In this document: positions 1 through 6,563 of the stretch, piece by piece
Layout: every line of letters starts with the position of its first letter
Numbering within the stretch: the first letter of the stretch is position 1
NCBI GenBank assembly: GCA_025455665.1
Contig: JALOMC010000081.1
Coordinates: 1-16,453 of the forward strand
Direction of reading: 5' to 3'
Source: Chitinophagaceae bacterium
GTDB lineage: Bacteria; Bacteroidota; Bacteroidia; Chitinophagales; Chitinophagaceae
Length of the DNA: 16,453 nt
Notes under the pieces: model-generated
The model's input: only the letters and a program-made list of their open reading frames with translations
Databases searched by the model: none
Told to the model about the DNA's origin: nothing
Position numbers and translations under genes: made by a program

Positions 1-294
1 ATTGAGGAAAGCGAGTATCAGCAACAAAAGATAACAAGAGCACAGTACGTAATGGTAGGCCAGCTATGTGTAGCCAAAGGTTGGCGGGGCCATGGGCTGG
101 TAGCCGCCATGTACCAATATTTCAGGCAGCAGTATGCACAGCAGTTCCTCTATTGTTGTACCGATGTATCGGTGCAAAACGAACGATCGCTGAAAGCACA
201 TCATCGTTGTGGCTTTCAAGACATTAATACCCTGCAGTATGGCGGCGAAGCCTGGCGCATTGTGCTGTGGCCATGGCGAGGAGCTGCTAAATAA
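1..294 (+). CDS. GNAT-family N-acetyltransferase, C-terminal part (5' end outside window)
   Basis: The open frame runs from base 1 to the TAA at 292-294, giving 97 visible residues; the beginning lies upstream of the window. The piece LCVAKGWRGHGLVAAMY matches the GNAT acetyl-CoA-binding motif A, where the pattern GxRGxG holds the pyrophosphate of CoA. The later NERSLKAHHRCGFQ matches the motif B region that follows it, where an Asn-x-x-(S/A) and an aromatic/GF element are typical. Such enzymes move an acetyl group from acetyl-CoA to an amine, but the acceptor cannot be told from this fragment. The gene is convergent with the transpeptidase-like gene, with only five bases between the two stop codons, so neither has its own terminator there. 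The first methionine in view (base 52) lies inside the domain and is unlikely to be the real start. Confidence 0.8.
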   Translation: MEESEYQQQKITRAQYVMVGQLCVAKGWRGHGLVAAMYQYFRQQYAQQFLYCCTDVSVQNERSLKAHHRCGFQDINTLQYGGEAWRIVLWPWRGAAK

Positions 295-299
295 CAGCA

Positions 300-1106
300 T
301 TACTGCAACAAAGCGGTAGCACTGCTATCGGCCAAGGCGGGCAGCGTAAGCGCCGCCGGCAGCGGCAGGGCCCCACCAAGGCTGGCATTTAAAATGGCCG
401 AGCGTTGGGCATAGTATTCATCGGGGTGGTAAATGAAATACACCGATCCGCCTTTGATAGCATTGATGATAAACTTGCTTTGCGACATGGGCACTGCCGG
501 GCAGCCCAGGCTATTGGTGAGCACTGCATGCTGCCGAATGGTCTGATCGGTAATATACTTGCTGCCATGCACCACAATGGCCCGGTTGGTCACCATATCA
601 TTGATGCCGGGCTCCATCCCCCTGAAGCGCAGCGAAAGGCCATTGCTACCGATATAGGTATCGGCCGTCAGCAAAAATCCCAAAACGCTCTTGTTGCTAT
701 TGTTCACATTGCTGAACGAGGTGGCCATATCGGCACCGCTGTTTTTGCCGTGCATCACCACGGTTTGCATCAGCACTTTTTCCTGCTGCAGGTCCAGTAT
801 GTACAGGCGCTTGTTTTTGCTGCTCTGGCTAAAGTCGGCTATGCTGAGCAGGTTGGGCTGGCGCACCAGGCCACGGCCCAGCAGCAGCAGGTAGCCTTTG
901 TAGGCCTGCAAAAACACGTCTTTCTCCAGCCCGCGTTGCTGCAGCCCCATTTGCTGGTACAGCCGGTTGGCCAGCACCACGTACGATACAGGCATTTTAT
1001 ACTGCTTTGCTTCCTTATCCAGTGCCGATTCGTTCCCTGTTCCTCCGGCAGCCCAGCCAGCCGCCATGGTTCCAGCCAAAAACAGGGTACAGATGAATTG
1101 CTTCAT
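300..1106 (-). CDS. Murein L,D-transpeptidase catalytic-domain protein (YkuD_2 type), exported
   Basis: A 268-residue protein. I chose the ATG at 1106 because it opens a classic signal peptide (MKQFICTLFLAGTMAAGWAA) and has a purine-rich AAGGGA stretch upstream; the frame stays open further upstream but the extension has no recognisable content. The C-terminal half has the L,D-transpeptidase signature: HGSKYI with His at about 180, then LTNSLGCPAVP with the presumed catalytic Cys at about 202. A second HG (119-120) lies in the preceding strand. This arrangement fits the YkuD_2 family common in Bacteroidota. By family knowledge the enzyme would act on peptidoglycan stem peptides in the periplasm, but many YkuD_2 members are uncharacterised and the precise reaction is inferred. 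There is no lipobox. It follows zapA on the same strand after 136 bases, so it may have its own promoter, though I could not identify a good one. Confidence 0.85.
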   Translation of the reverse strand: MKQFICTLFLAGTMAAGWAAGGTGNESALDKEAKQYKMPVSYVVLANRLYQQMGLQQRGLEKDVFLQAYKGYLLLLGRGLVRQPNLLSIADFSQSSKNKRLYILDLQQEKVLMQTVVMHGKNSGADMATSFSNVNNSNKSVLGFLLTADTYIGSNGLSLRFRGMEPGINDMVTNRAIVVHGSKYITDQTIRQHAVLTNSLGCPAVPMSQSKFIINAIKGGSVYFIYHPDEYYAQRSAILNASLGGALPLPAALTLPALADSSATALLQ

Positions 1107-1242
1107 TGTACTATCCCTTTCCCATTGTTGCTTAAAAAAAGATCCGAACACAGCAGCCGGTACAATAACCGTGCCATCAGTGTTGCAACATTTAACGAAA
1201 TGGCTGGAAAAAAATTGCGGCGGGCAAAGGGGCCGGGACGGA

Positions 1243-1548
1243 TTAAGAGCGGGATTCGGCCTGGGCAATGGCCTTATCGGCCAGCAGGTTCAGGCGGGCA
1301 AAGCCCTCGGTCAGTTCCTTGTCCAGCAGCTGCCCGTGCACATCGCGGGCATTTTGCGTAGCAAACCAGATCAGCGCCATCGATACATAGTCCTGCATTT
1401 CCTGGCCCGCAAACTGCTGCTTCAGTTCCTGCACTTTTTCCTGAATCAGGCGGGCAGTTTTGCGCACCATTTCCTCGTGCTGGGCCTCTACCTTGATGCG
1501 GTAGCTGCGGTCGCCCACTTGTATGCTGATAGGAATCAAGTCGCTCAC
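1243..1548 (-). CDS. zapA: Cell division protein ZapA
   Basis: A 101-residue protein with the ZapA layout: an N-terminal beta-strand head (SIQVGDRSYRIKVEAQHEE), then a short linker and a long alpha helix ending near LNLLADKAIAQAESRS. In the family, ZapA dimers and tetramers bind FtsZ and bundle its filaments at the division site in the cytoplasm. The start is a GTG at 1548: no in-frame ATG lies between it and the stop of the preceding gene (1565-1567), and the predicted N-terminus MSDLIPISIQVG fits the family. The 16-base gap behind the coiled-coil gene suggests co-transcription and perhaps translational coupling. The length is normal for the family. No Shine-Dalgarno is evident, which is usual in this phylum. 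Confidence 0.9.
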   Translation of the reverse strand: MSDLIPISIQVGDRSYRIKVEAQHEEMVRKTARLIQEKVQELKQQFAGQEMQDYVSMALIWFATQNARDVHGQLLDKELTEGFARLNLLADKAIAQAESRS

Positions 1549-1564
1549 AGGTTGCAGTATTTTG

Positions 1565-1861
1565 TTACGATTGAGTATTGAGGTAAGCTATCACTTTGTC
1601 TATGTCTCGCAGGTATTGGTTGATGCGCTTTTCAAAAGCCTTGCGGGATGCATCGTCCATGCTACCGGCGGTAGTTTGCAGCACCACTACCTGCTCTTTC
1701 AGGCCCTGTATTTCTTGTTGGCTTTGGCGGGCCAGTTCCCGCTGCTCTTCCAGCTGCTGGCGCAGCTTGTCGTTTTCACGCAGCAGCTGCTCCTGCAGGC
1801 GGCTCCAGTGTTGCAGCTTGCCGGCCAGTTGTTGTATCAGCGCTGTTGTATCCTGTTGCAT
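1565..1861 (-). CDS. Small coiled-coil protein upstream of zapA (ZapB-like in form)
   Basis: A 98-residue protein. Residues about 5-65 are a run of Gln, Glu, Leu and Arg with heptad spacing (for example LLRENDKLRQQLEEQRELA), which strongly suggests a coiled coil. The C-terminal third (RKAFEKRINQYLRDIDKVIAYLNTQS) is a separate amphipathic segment. There is no signal peptide or membrane helix, so it should be cytoplasmic. It sits between pheT and zapA on the same strand, 16 bases before zapA. From memory, small coiled-coil proteins with this RINxYIREIDK-like ending recur beside zapA in Bacteroidota; that is recollection, not a search. A role as a ZapA partner, analogous to ZapB of gammaproteobacteria, is inferred from form and position only, and homology to ZapB is not claimed. 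Confidence 0.75.
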   Translation of the reverse strand: MQQDTTALIQQLAGKLQHWSRLQEQLLRENDKLRQQLEEQRELARQSQQEIQGLKEQVVVLQTTAGSMDDASRKAFEKRINQYLRDIDKVIAYLNTQS

Positions 1862-1944
1862 AGCCCTTTGGGGTAAATGAAAGGTAATGAGTGGAAGGTA
1901 AGCAATACCAGACCGCCTGCACCGGCCAGCTCGCCATTGCCCAT
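1837..1944 (-). CDS. Possible 35-codon small ORF bridging pheT and the coiled-coil gene
   Basis: An ATG at 1944, two bases after the pheT stop (1947-1949), opens a 35-codon frame that runs through the whole pheT/coiled-coil gap. It ends at a TGA (1837-1839) inside the first codons of the next gene, in another frame. The peptide starts MGNGELAGAGGLVLLTFHSL and has a hydrophobic centre. It may simply be chance, or ribosomes leaving pheT may reinitiate here and carry on to the coiled-coil start. There is no homology evidence, so this is only a candidate. Confidence 0.15.
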   Translation of the reverse strand: MGNGELAGAGGLVLLTFHSLPFIYPKGLCNRIQQR

Positions 1945-1946
1945 TT

Positions 1947-4400
1947 TTACTTCCTGATTTCGGCGTTCAGCTTTTTCTCAAATGCCTGCACCAGCTTCTG
2001 CATCATGCTGTCGATTTCCTTGTCGGTCATGGTCTTTTCACTATCCTGAAATACAAAGTTCATCGCCAACGATTTTTTGCCGGCACCCAGTTTGTCGCTT
2101 TCAAACACATCAAACAGGCGCATGCTTTGCAGGCGGCTCATTTTCAGCTGTGCCACGGCTTCTTCCACTTCGCTGTAGGGCACCTGCTTATCCAGCACTA
2201 TGGCCAGGTCGCGTTCTACCGCCGGAAAGCGGGTGAGCTCGGCATACTTTACACGGTTGGCCAGTGCCTGTTGCTGCACGGCATCCCAATGCAGATCGGC
2301 CGCCCATACCGCCTGCCGAATATCGAAGGGCCGCAGGCGCCCGGCGCTGACGGCCCCCAGCGTACCCAGCACCTGCCGGCCAGCCAGCACCTGCAAGCCA
2401 TGCAGGTCAGCGCTATTAAATGGTTCGAAGCGCAGTGGCGTCAGCCCAAGGGCTTGCAGCAGGTTTTGAACGGTTGCTTTCAGGTAGTACAGGTCGGTAG
2501 CCTGTGCACGCTGGCGCCAGTGGGCGGCATGCAGCTGGCCGGTAGCCAGCAGCAGCAGGCGGCGGCTTTCGGTATACTGCCCTACCCCCTGGCTATGGTA
2601 GGTTTTACCAAACTCAAAAAAGCGCAGATCGGTCTGCCGGCGATTCAGATTGTTCAGTACCGATTCGAGGCCTGTTTCCAGCATCGAAGGGCGCATGATA
2701 TCCAGGTCGGCACTCAGGTTGTTCAGCATCCGCACACTACCGGCCAGTACTTCTTCGCTGTAGTACTTGCTGTTGGTAATGCTGTTGGTGAGTATCTCGT
2801 GGTAACCCAGGCCTACCAGGTAGGATGCAGCCTTTTCCCGCAGGGCTTCGGCAGGGCCATGCTCGTCGGCCGATGGCGCCATGAAGATGCCATCGGGTAT
2901 CTCCACATTGTCGTAGCCATCTATGCGCATGATTTCTTCTACCACATCGGCCGGCAGCGAAATATCGGGCTTGCTGTATGGCACGGCAAACCACATATCA
3001 TCCAGTCCTTCTTTGATAAACTCAAAGCCCAGGCTTTCCAAAATGCGCTTTACCGAATCGGGGTGGTAGTTTTTGCCACTCAGCTTTTTCAGGTAATGAT
3101 ATTTCAGGGCTACCTGCTTCCGCTCTTGCGGCTGCGGGTACACATCTACCACCTCGCTGGCCAGTTCGCCGCCACCCGTTTCTATTATCAGCGCCGCTGC
3201 CCGCTTCAGCACGTTCACGGTCTGGCTGATGTCTACCCCTTTTTCGAACCGCGTAGCCGCATCGGTACGCAGCCCGTGCCTGAATGAGCTGCGGCGAATG
3301 CTGACCGGCTGAAACCAGGCGCTTTCTAAAAAGATGTTGGTAGTGCCGGCGCTTACACCGCTGTGCAAACCGCCAAATACACCGCCAATGCACATCGGCT
3401 CGCTATCACCGTTGCAAATCATCAGGTCTTCGGCGTACAACTTGCGCTCCTTTTCATCCAGGCTTACAAAAGGCGTTCCTTCGGGCAGGTTTTTTACCAG
3501 TACCTGGCGGCCTTTTATCTGGTCGGCATCAAAGGCATGCAGGGGCTGCCCGGTTTCGTGCAGTATAAAGTTGGTGACGTCCACCACGTTATTTATGGGG
3601 CGCAGGCCAATGGCTTTCAGTTTCTCTTTCAGCCAGTCGGGGCTTTCTGTCACCTGCACGCCGGCTATGCTTACGCCGCTGTAGCGCTGGCAGGCCTGTT
3701 CGTTCTCAATTTTTATGCTGATGGGCAGGCTGCTTTGCTCCGGCGCTTTGTAGCTTACCTGCCGCAGCGGATTTTTTACCTGAATGGGCCGCTTGTGGTG
3801 GTGGCTCAGGTAGGCGCACACATCGCGGACTACCCCCAGGTGGCTCATGGCATCCATGCGGTTGGGCGTCAGGCCTATTTCAAAAATGGTATCGGTGTAT
3901 ACCTGAAAATAATCGGCCGCGGGTGTACCCGGCACCGCACTGCTATCCAGTACCATAATGCCGGCATGGTGATCGCTCAGGCCTATTTCATCTTCGGCGC
4001 AAATCATGCCATGGCTTTCTACGCCGCGTATTTTGGCCTTTTTCATGGTCATGGGCTCGCCGCCCAGTGGGTAGATGGTGGTACCCACGGTGGCCACCAC
4101 TACTTTTTGGCCGGCCGCTACATTGGGGGCGCCGCATACTATTTGCAGCGGTTCGCCGGCACCTATGCTCACGGTGGTCAGCGATAGTTTATCCGCATCG
4201 GGGTGCTTACTGCAGCTGAGCACCTCGCCTATCACCAGGCCCTGCAGGCCACCTTTCAAGCTCTCGTACGGCTCCACGCTCTCTACCTCCAGGCCGATGG
4301 CGGTGAGTATACGGGCCATCTTATCGGGGTCGATCCACTCGGGCGGCAGGGTACTGCCAATGGGCAAATAGTCGCACAGCCATTTATAAGAAATAGTCAT
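1947..4400 (-). CDS. pheT: Phenylalanine--tRNA ligase beta subunit
   Basis: An 817-residue protein from the ATG at 4400 (MTISYKWLCDYLP), the usual PheT N-terminus; an in-frame extension to 4424 would run into the likely promoter and is not used. Domains in order: tRNA-binding OB fold at about 43-155 with HPDADKL and GMICAEDEIGL; the B3/4 domain, which edits Tyr-tRNA in known enzymes, beginning around NRMDAMSHLGVVRD; the B5 and catalytic-like core with FRHGLRTDAATRFEKGVD and EEIMRIDGYDNV; and a C-terminal ferredoxin-fold anticodon-binding domain (TRFPAVERDLAIVLDK to the end). With PheS it forms the cytoplasmic alpha2beta2 enzyme that charges tRNA-Phe. pheS is not adjacent, so the two subunit genes are apparently split, as is common in Bacteroidota. 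It heads the pheT, coiled-coil, zapA cluster. The length is normal and no break is seen. Confidence 0.97.
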   Translation of the reverse strand: MTISYKWLCDYLPIGSTLPPEWIDPDKMARILTAIGLEVESVEPYESLKGGLQGLVIGEVLSCSKHPDADKLSLTTVSIGAGEPLQIVCGAPNVAAGQKVVVATVGTTIYPLGGEPMTMKKAKIRGVESHGMICAEDEIGLSDHHAGIMVLDSSAVPGTPAADYFQVYTDTIFEIGLTPNRMDAMSHLGVVRDVCAYLSHHHKRPIQVKNPLRQVSYKAPEQSSLPISIKIENEQACQRYSGVSIAGVQVTESPDWLKEKLKAIGLRPINNVVDVTNFILHETGQPLHAFDADQIKGRQVLVKNLPEGTPFVSLDEKERKLYAEDLMICNGDSEPMCIGGVFGGLHSGVSAGTTNIFLESAWFQPVSIRRSSFRHGLRTDAATRFEKGVDISQTVNVLKRAAALIIETGGGELASEVVDVYPQPQERKQVALKYHYLKKLSGKNYHPDSVKRILESLGFEFIKEGLDDMWFAVPYSKPDISLPADVVEEIMRIDGYDNVEIPDGIFMAPSADEHGPAEALREKAASYLVGLGYHEILTNSITNSKYYSEEVLAGSVRMLNNLSADLDIMRPSMLETGLESVLNNLNRRQTDLRFFEFGKTYHSQGVGQYTESRRLLLLATGQLHAAHWRQRAQATDLYYLKATVQNLLQALGLTPLRFEPFNSADLHGLQVLAGRQVLGTLGAVSAGRLRPFDIRQAVWAADLHWDAVQQQALANRVKYAELTRFPAVERDLAIVLDKQVPYSEVEEAVAQLKMSRLQSMRLFDVFESDKLGAGKKSLAMNFVFQDSEKTMTDKEIDSMMQKLVQAFEKKLNAEIRK

Positions 4401-4421
4401 ATCGATTGCAAACTTGGGTCG

Positions 4422-4429
4422 CAAAGATA
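4422..4429 (-). promoter_or_regulatory. Candidate Bacteroidota -7 box for pheT
   Basis: On the minus strand this reads TATCTTTG followed by C, a full match to the Bacteroidota -7 consensus TAnnTTTG, ending 21 bases before the pheT ATG. No convincing -33 TTG was found at the usual 19-21-base spacing, so the call rests on the -7 element and its position. Confidence 0.5.
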
Positions 4430-4469
4430 CAGGCTACAGCCGCTGTATACGGTCGGCGAGAAGCCGGGG

Positions 4470-4493
4470 AAAAATGGGCCCGTCAAACGGGCC
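4470..4493 (-). terminator. GC-rich hairpin plus T-run upstream of pheT (terminator or attenuator candidate)
   Basis: Bases 4477-4483 (GGCCCGT) pair perfectly with 4487-4493 (ACGGGCC) around a 3-base loop. Read on the minus strand the stem is followed by CATTTTTC, so it is oriented like an intrinsic terminator pointing toward pheT. It lies upstream of the proposed pheT -7 box. It could stop stray transcription into pheT, or act as an attenuator if a further upstream promoter exists. The five-T run is short. Confidence 0.35.
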
Positions 4494-4560
4494 AACGGTC
4501 GGGCGCTGATAGCAAAAAAAACAGGGCAAAAAAGCGGCTGGCATGGTCTTTTTTTACGCA

Positions 4561-4595
4561 CAGGGTGTCGTGGATTTTTTTGTGAAAAAACCCTG
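4561..4595. repeat. Inverted repeat with A/T-run core in the pheT/dnaB spacer
   Basis: CAGGG at 4561-4565 matches CCCTG at 4591-4595, and a seven-T run (4575-4581) faces a six-A run (4585-4590), so the segment can fold on itself with an unpaired bulge (4566-4574) on the left arm. Function is unknown; it could be a terminator-like fold, a protein-binding site or chance in homopolymer-rich DNA. Confidence 0.35.
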
Positions 4596-4674
4596 CCCGG
4601 GTGCGTGGAACGGCCAAAAACTGTGGATGAAGCCGTGTGAAGGGTGCAAAACAGGTCATTTGCTGTTTACAAGC

Positions 4675-4771
4675 GGTGCATTAAATAAATGCGTCGCAGC
4701 GTCTTTCGACTGGTTTTTTTGCCCCTACCTTCGACCTCCGCCCGTCGGAAAATCCACTTTTTAAATGCACC
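4675..4771. repeat. Spaced inverted repeat GGTGCATT(T)AAA upstream of dnaB
   Basis: GGTGCATTAAA at 4675-4685 is matched on the opposite strand by TTTAAATGCACC at 4760-4771, differing by one T, with 74 bases between. The left copy also contains its own small palindrome, GCATT-AAATA-AATGC, at 4678-4692. Such spaced sites can be paired protein-binding sites, but no regulator is indicated. Confidence 0.3.
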
Positions 4772-4848
4772 AGAAGCCACGGCTTTTGGCCCACTATCGG
4801 GGTGAATTTTGGTCATTCATTATTCGCCCCATACAGGCTTTTGCTGTG

Positions 4849-4880
4849 TTTGAAAAAGTGGCCGGCGGCCCCCATTTTTG
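4849..4880 (+). promoter_or_regulatory. dnaB: Candidate dnaB promoter (TTTG, 20 bases, CATTTTTG)
   Basis: TTTG at 4849-4852 and CATTTTTG at 4873-4880 are separated by 20 bases. This fits the Bacteroidota sigma-A pattern TTTG, N19-21, TAnnTTTG with one mismatch in the -7 box. The box ends 28 bases before the dnaB ATG. Confidence 0.5.
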
Positions 4881-4908
4881 CGACCCCCTGTTTAGATAGT
4901 AACATGCC

Positions 4909-6507
4909 ATGGACCTGACCAACGTAGCCAAAGACAAGAAGCGAAGGATGAAAGGCAGCCCTGACCTTACCGGCAATACCAACCTGCTGTTTGGCAAAAA
5001 GCCACCACAGGCATTGGAGCTGGAAGAAGCCGTGCTGGGCGCCATCATGCTGGAAAAAGGTGCTTTTGACGTAGCCAGCGAACTGCTGACCCCTCAAGTT
5101 TTTTACGATAACAAGCACCAGCGCATATACGCTGCCATGATGGGCCTGCAGCAAAAAAACATGCCCATCGACCTGCTGACCGTGGTAGAAGAACTGCGTC
5201 GGCGCAGCGAACTAGATTTTGTAGACGGCCCTTATACCATTACCAAGCTGACCAATGCGGTAGTGAGCAGCGCCCACCTGGAAACGCACTGCAAAATCCT
5301 GGTGCAGAAATTCATTCAGCGAGAGCTGATCCGCATCAGCGGCGAGGTGATTGGCGATGCCTTTGAAGACAGCGCCGATGCCTTTGATCTGCTGGATGAT
5401 GCCGAAGGAAAGCTCTTCGAAGTATCGAACAGCTTTGCCAAACGCAACTTTGAAGAGATTGGCAATGTGCTGGCCACCACCGTGAACCGGATAGAAGAGC
5501 TGCGCAACAAGAGCGGCGACATATCGGGCGTGCCCAGCGGCTTTACCAAACTGGATAAGCTGACCAATGGCTGGCAGCCTACCGACCTCATCATTGTAGC
5601 GGCCCGTCCCTCGGTTGGTAAAACAGCCTTTGCCCTGAACCTGGCCCGCAATGCAGCGCTGCACCCGGTGCGGCCTACGCCGGTGGGTCTTTTCAGCCTT
5701 GAAATGAGCAATGCGCAGCTGGTACAGCGTATTCTGAGTGCCGAAAGCGAGGTGCACATGGAAAAAATAGCCCGTGGCCGGCTGGAAGACCATGAGATGC
5801 AGCAGCTGTATACCCGCGGCATTCAGCGCCTTACCGAAGCACCCATTTACCTGGACGATACCGCCGCCCTCAACATTTTTGAACTGCGTGCCAAGGCCCG
5901 CCGCATGGTAAACAAGCACAAAGTAGGCATCATCATCATCGACTACCTGCAGCTGATGAGTGGCGGGGGCGAAAACCGCAACATGAACCGCGAACAGGAA
6001 ATCAGCAACATCTCCCGATCGCTAAAAGGACTGGCCAAAGAACTGAACATACCGGTGATAGCACTGAGCCAGCTGAGCCGGGCGGTGGAAAGCCGTAAAG
6101 AAGGGAATAAGATACCCCAGCTGAGCGACCTGCGGGAATCGGGCGCCATCGAACAGGATGCTGACATGGTGATGTTTTTGTACCGCCCCGAGTACTACGA
6201 AATAAACCAGAACGAGAGCGGCGAAAGCACCAAGGGCGAAACCCTGGTGAAAATAGCCAAACACCGGAACGGCCAGTTGGATACCGTAAAGCTGCAGGGC
6301 CAGCTGCACATTCAGCGCTTTGTAGATTGGGAAGACGATGCGCCCGGCTTTATGCCCGGCGGCGGCGGTGGCGGCGGCTTCAGGCCGGTGCGCCCCGATG
6401 AGGGGCAGGGCGCTGCGGGTGGTGCCGCCCTGTTCATCGAAAAATCGAGCAAGATGAATGAGATGACCGATTTTGACGATGGATTTGATGAAGAAGAGCT
6501 GATTTAA
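4909..6507 (+). CDS. dnaB: Replicative DNA helicase DnaB
   Basis: A 532-residue protein from the ATG at 4909. The DnaB N-terminal domain lies at about 33-135 (PPQALELEEAVLGAIML onward) and the RecA-like helicase domain starts near GVPSGFTKLDKLTNGWQ (207-223). Motifs seen: Walker A ARPSVGKTA (232-240), FSLEMS (262-267), Walker B IIIIDYLQLM (341-350), SQLSRAVE (387-394), SDLRESGAIEQDAD (406-419) and the arginine-finger region KHRNGQ (451-456). All catalytic parts are present. The hexamer unwinds DNA ahead of the replication fork and works with DnaG primase. After the helicase core a C-terminal extension carries a Gly7 tract (484-490) and an acidic end, DFDDGFDEEELI. dnaB appears to be transcribed alone, from its own promoter to the hairpin directly after the stop. 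No Shine-Dalgarno is seen; a second ATG five bases upstream is out of frame. Confidence 0.97.
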   Translation: MDLTNVAKDKKRRMKGSPDLTGNTNLLFGKKPPQALELEEAVLGAIMLEKGAFDVASELLTPQVFYDNKHQRIYAAMMGLQQKNMPIDLLTVVEELRRRSELDFVDGPYTITKLTNAVVSSAHLETHCKILVQKFIQRELIRISGEVIGDAFEDSADAFDLLDDAEGKLFEVSNSFAKRNFEEIGNVLATTVNRIEELRNKSGDISGVPSGFTKLDKLTNGWQPTDLIIVAARPSVGKTAFALNLARNAALHPVRPTPVGLFSLEMSNAQLVQRILSAESEVHMEKIARGRLEDHEMQQLYTRGIQRLTEAPIYLDDTAALNIFELRAKARRMVNKHKVGIIIIDYLQLMSGGGENRNMNREQEISNISRSLKGLAKELNIPVIALSQLSRAVESRKEGNKIPQLSDLRESGAIEQDADMVMFLYRPEYYEINQNESGESTKGETLVKIAKHRNGQLDTVKLQGQLHIQRFVDWEDDAPGFMPGGGGGGGFRPVRPDEGQGAAGGAALFIEKSSKMNEMTDFDDGFDEEELI

Positions 6508-6525
6508 ACAACAAAGAAGAAAGAG

Positions 6526-6557
6526 CAGGAGCGCCGGTGGTGCTCCTGTTTATTTTT
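6526..6557 (+). terminator. Intrinsic terminator of dnaB
   Basis: CAGGAGC (6526-6532) pairs with GCTCCTG (6542-6548). The stem can extend by three more pairs, including one G-U, to a 3-base loop, and is followed by TTTATTTTT (6549-6557). It begins 18 bases after the dnaB stop. It also covers the upstream in-frame ATG at 6537, which argues that this ATG is not the rsmE start. Confidence 0.8.
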
Positions 6558-6558
6558 G
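6551..6558 (+). promoter_or_regulatory. rsmE: -7 box for rsmE overlapping the dnaB terminator T-run
   Basis: TATTTTTG at 6551-6558 is a full match to TAnnTTTG and ends five bases before the rsmE ATG at 6564. Transcription would begin at or next to the start codon, implying a leaderless or near-leaderless message. No -33 TTG sits at normal spacing, because that place is inside the hairpin. Confidence 0.4.
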
Positions 6559-6563
6559 CTGCT

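Larger units (their letters stand above)
4401..4908. other. Divergent pheT/dnaB spacer, 508 bases, rich in inverted repeats
   Basis: This is the longest spacer in the window. It contains the pheT -7 box, a compact hairpin at 4477-4493, an A/T-cored inverted repeat at 4561-4595, a spaced inverted repeat (4675-4685 with 4760-4771) and the dnaB promoter (4849-4880). Several TGTGGAT-like words occur: TGTGGATGA at 4622-4630, one base from the DnaA-box form TGTGGATAA, plus weaker ones near 4570 and 4752. Short open frames through it have no recognisable protein content. I see no tRNA or riboswitch that I can name. Confidence 0.6.

Noticed and set aside
1107..1242. Possible 6S RNA next to zapA
   Set aside because: 6S RNA genes often lie beside zapA, but this gap is only 136 bases and I could not draw the long rod with a central bubble.
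405..1361. 318-codon plus-strand frame across the transpeptidase-like gene and zapA
   Set aside because: It spans two well-supported genes and their spacer on the opposite strand, and its His/Gln/Ala-rich translation is typical of a shadow frame.
2127..3287. Long plus-strand open frame (386 codons) antisense to pheT
   Set aside because: It lies wholly inside pheT on the other strand. Its translation has no recognisable domain and is the expected by-product of GC-rich codon use.
4543..4764. 73-codon plus-strand frame in the pheT/dnaB spacer
   Set aside because: Its composition is irregular (many Cys, Phe, Trp, Pro), it crosses the inverted repeats and it has no recognisable family; more likely spurious.
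6537..6563. Upstream ATG as the rsmE start
   Set aside because: It lies in the loop of the dnaB terminator, and the extra nine residues (MVLLFIFAA) are not part of the RsmE family N-terminus.
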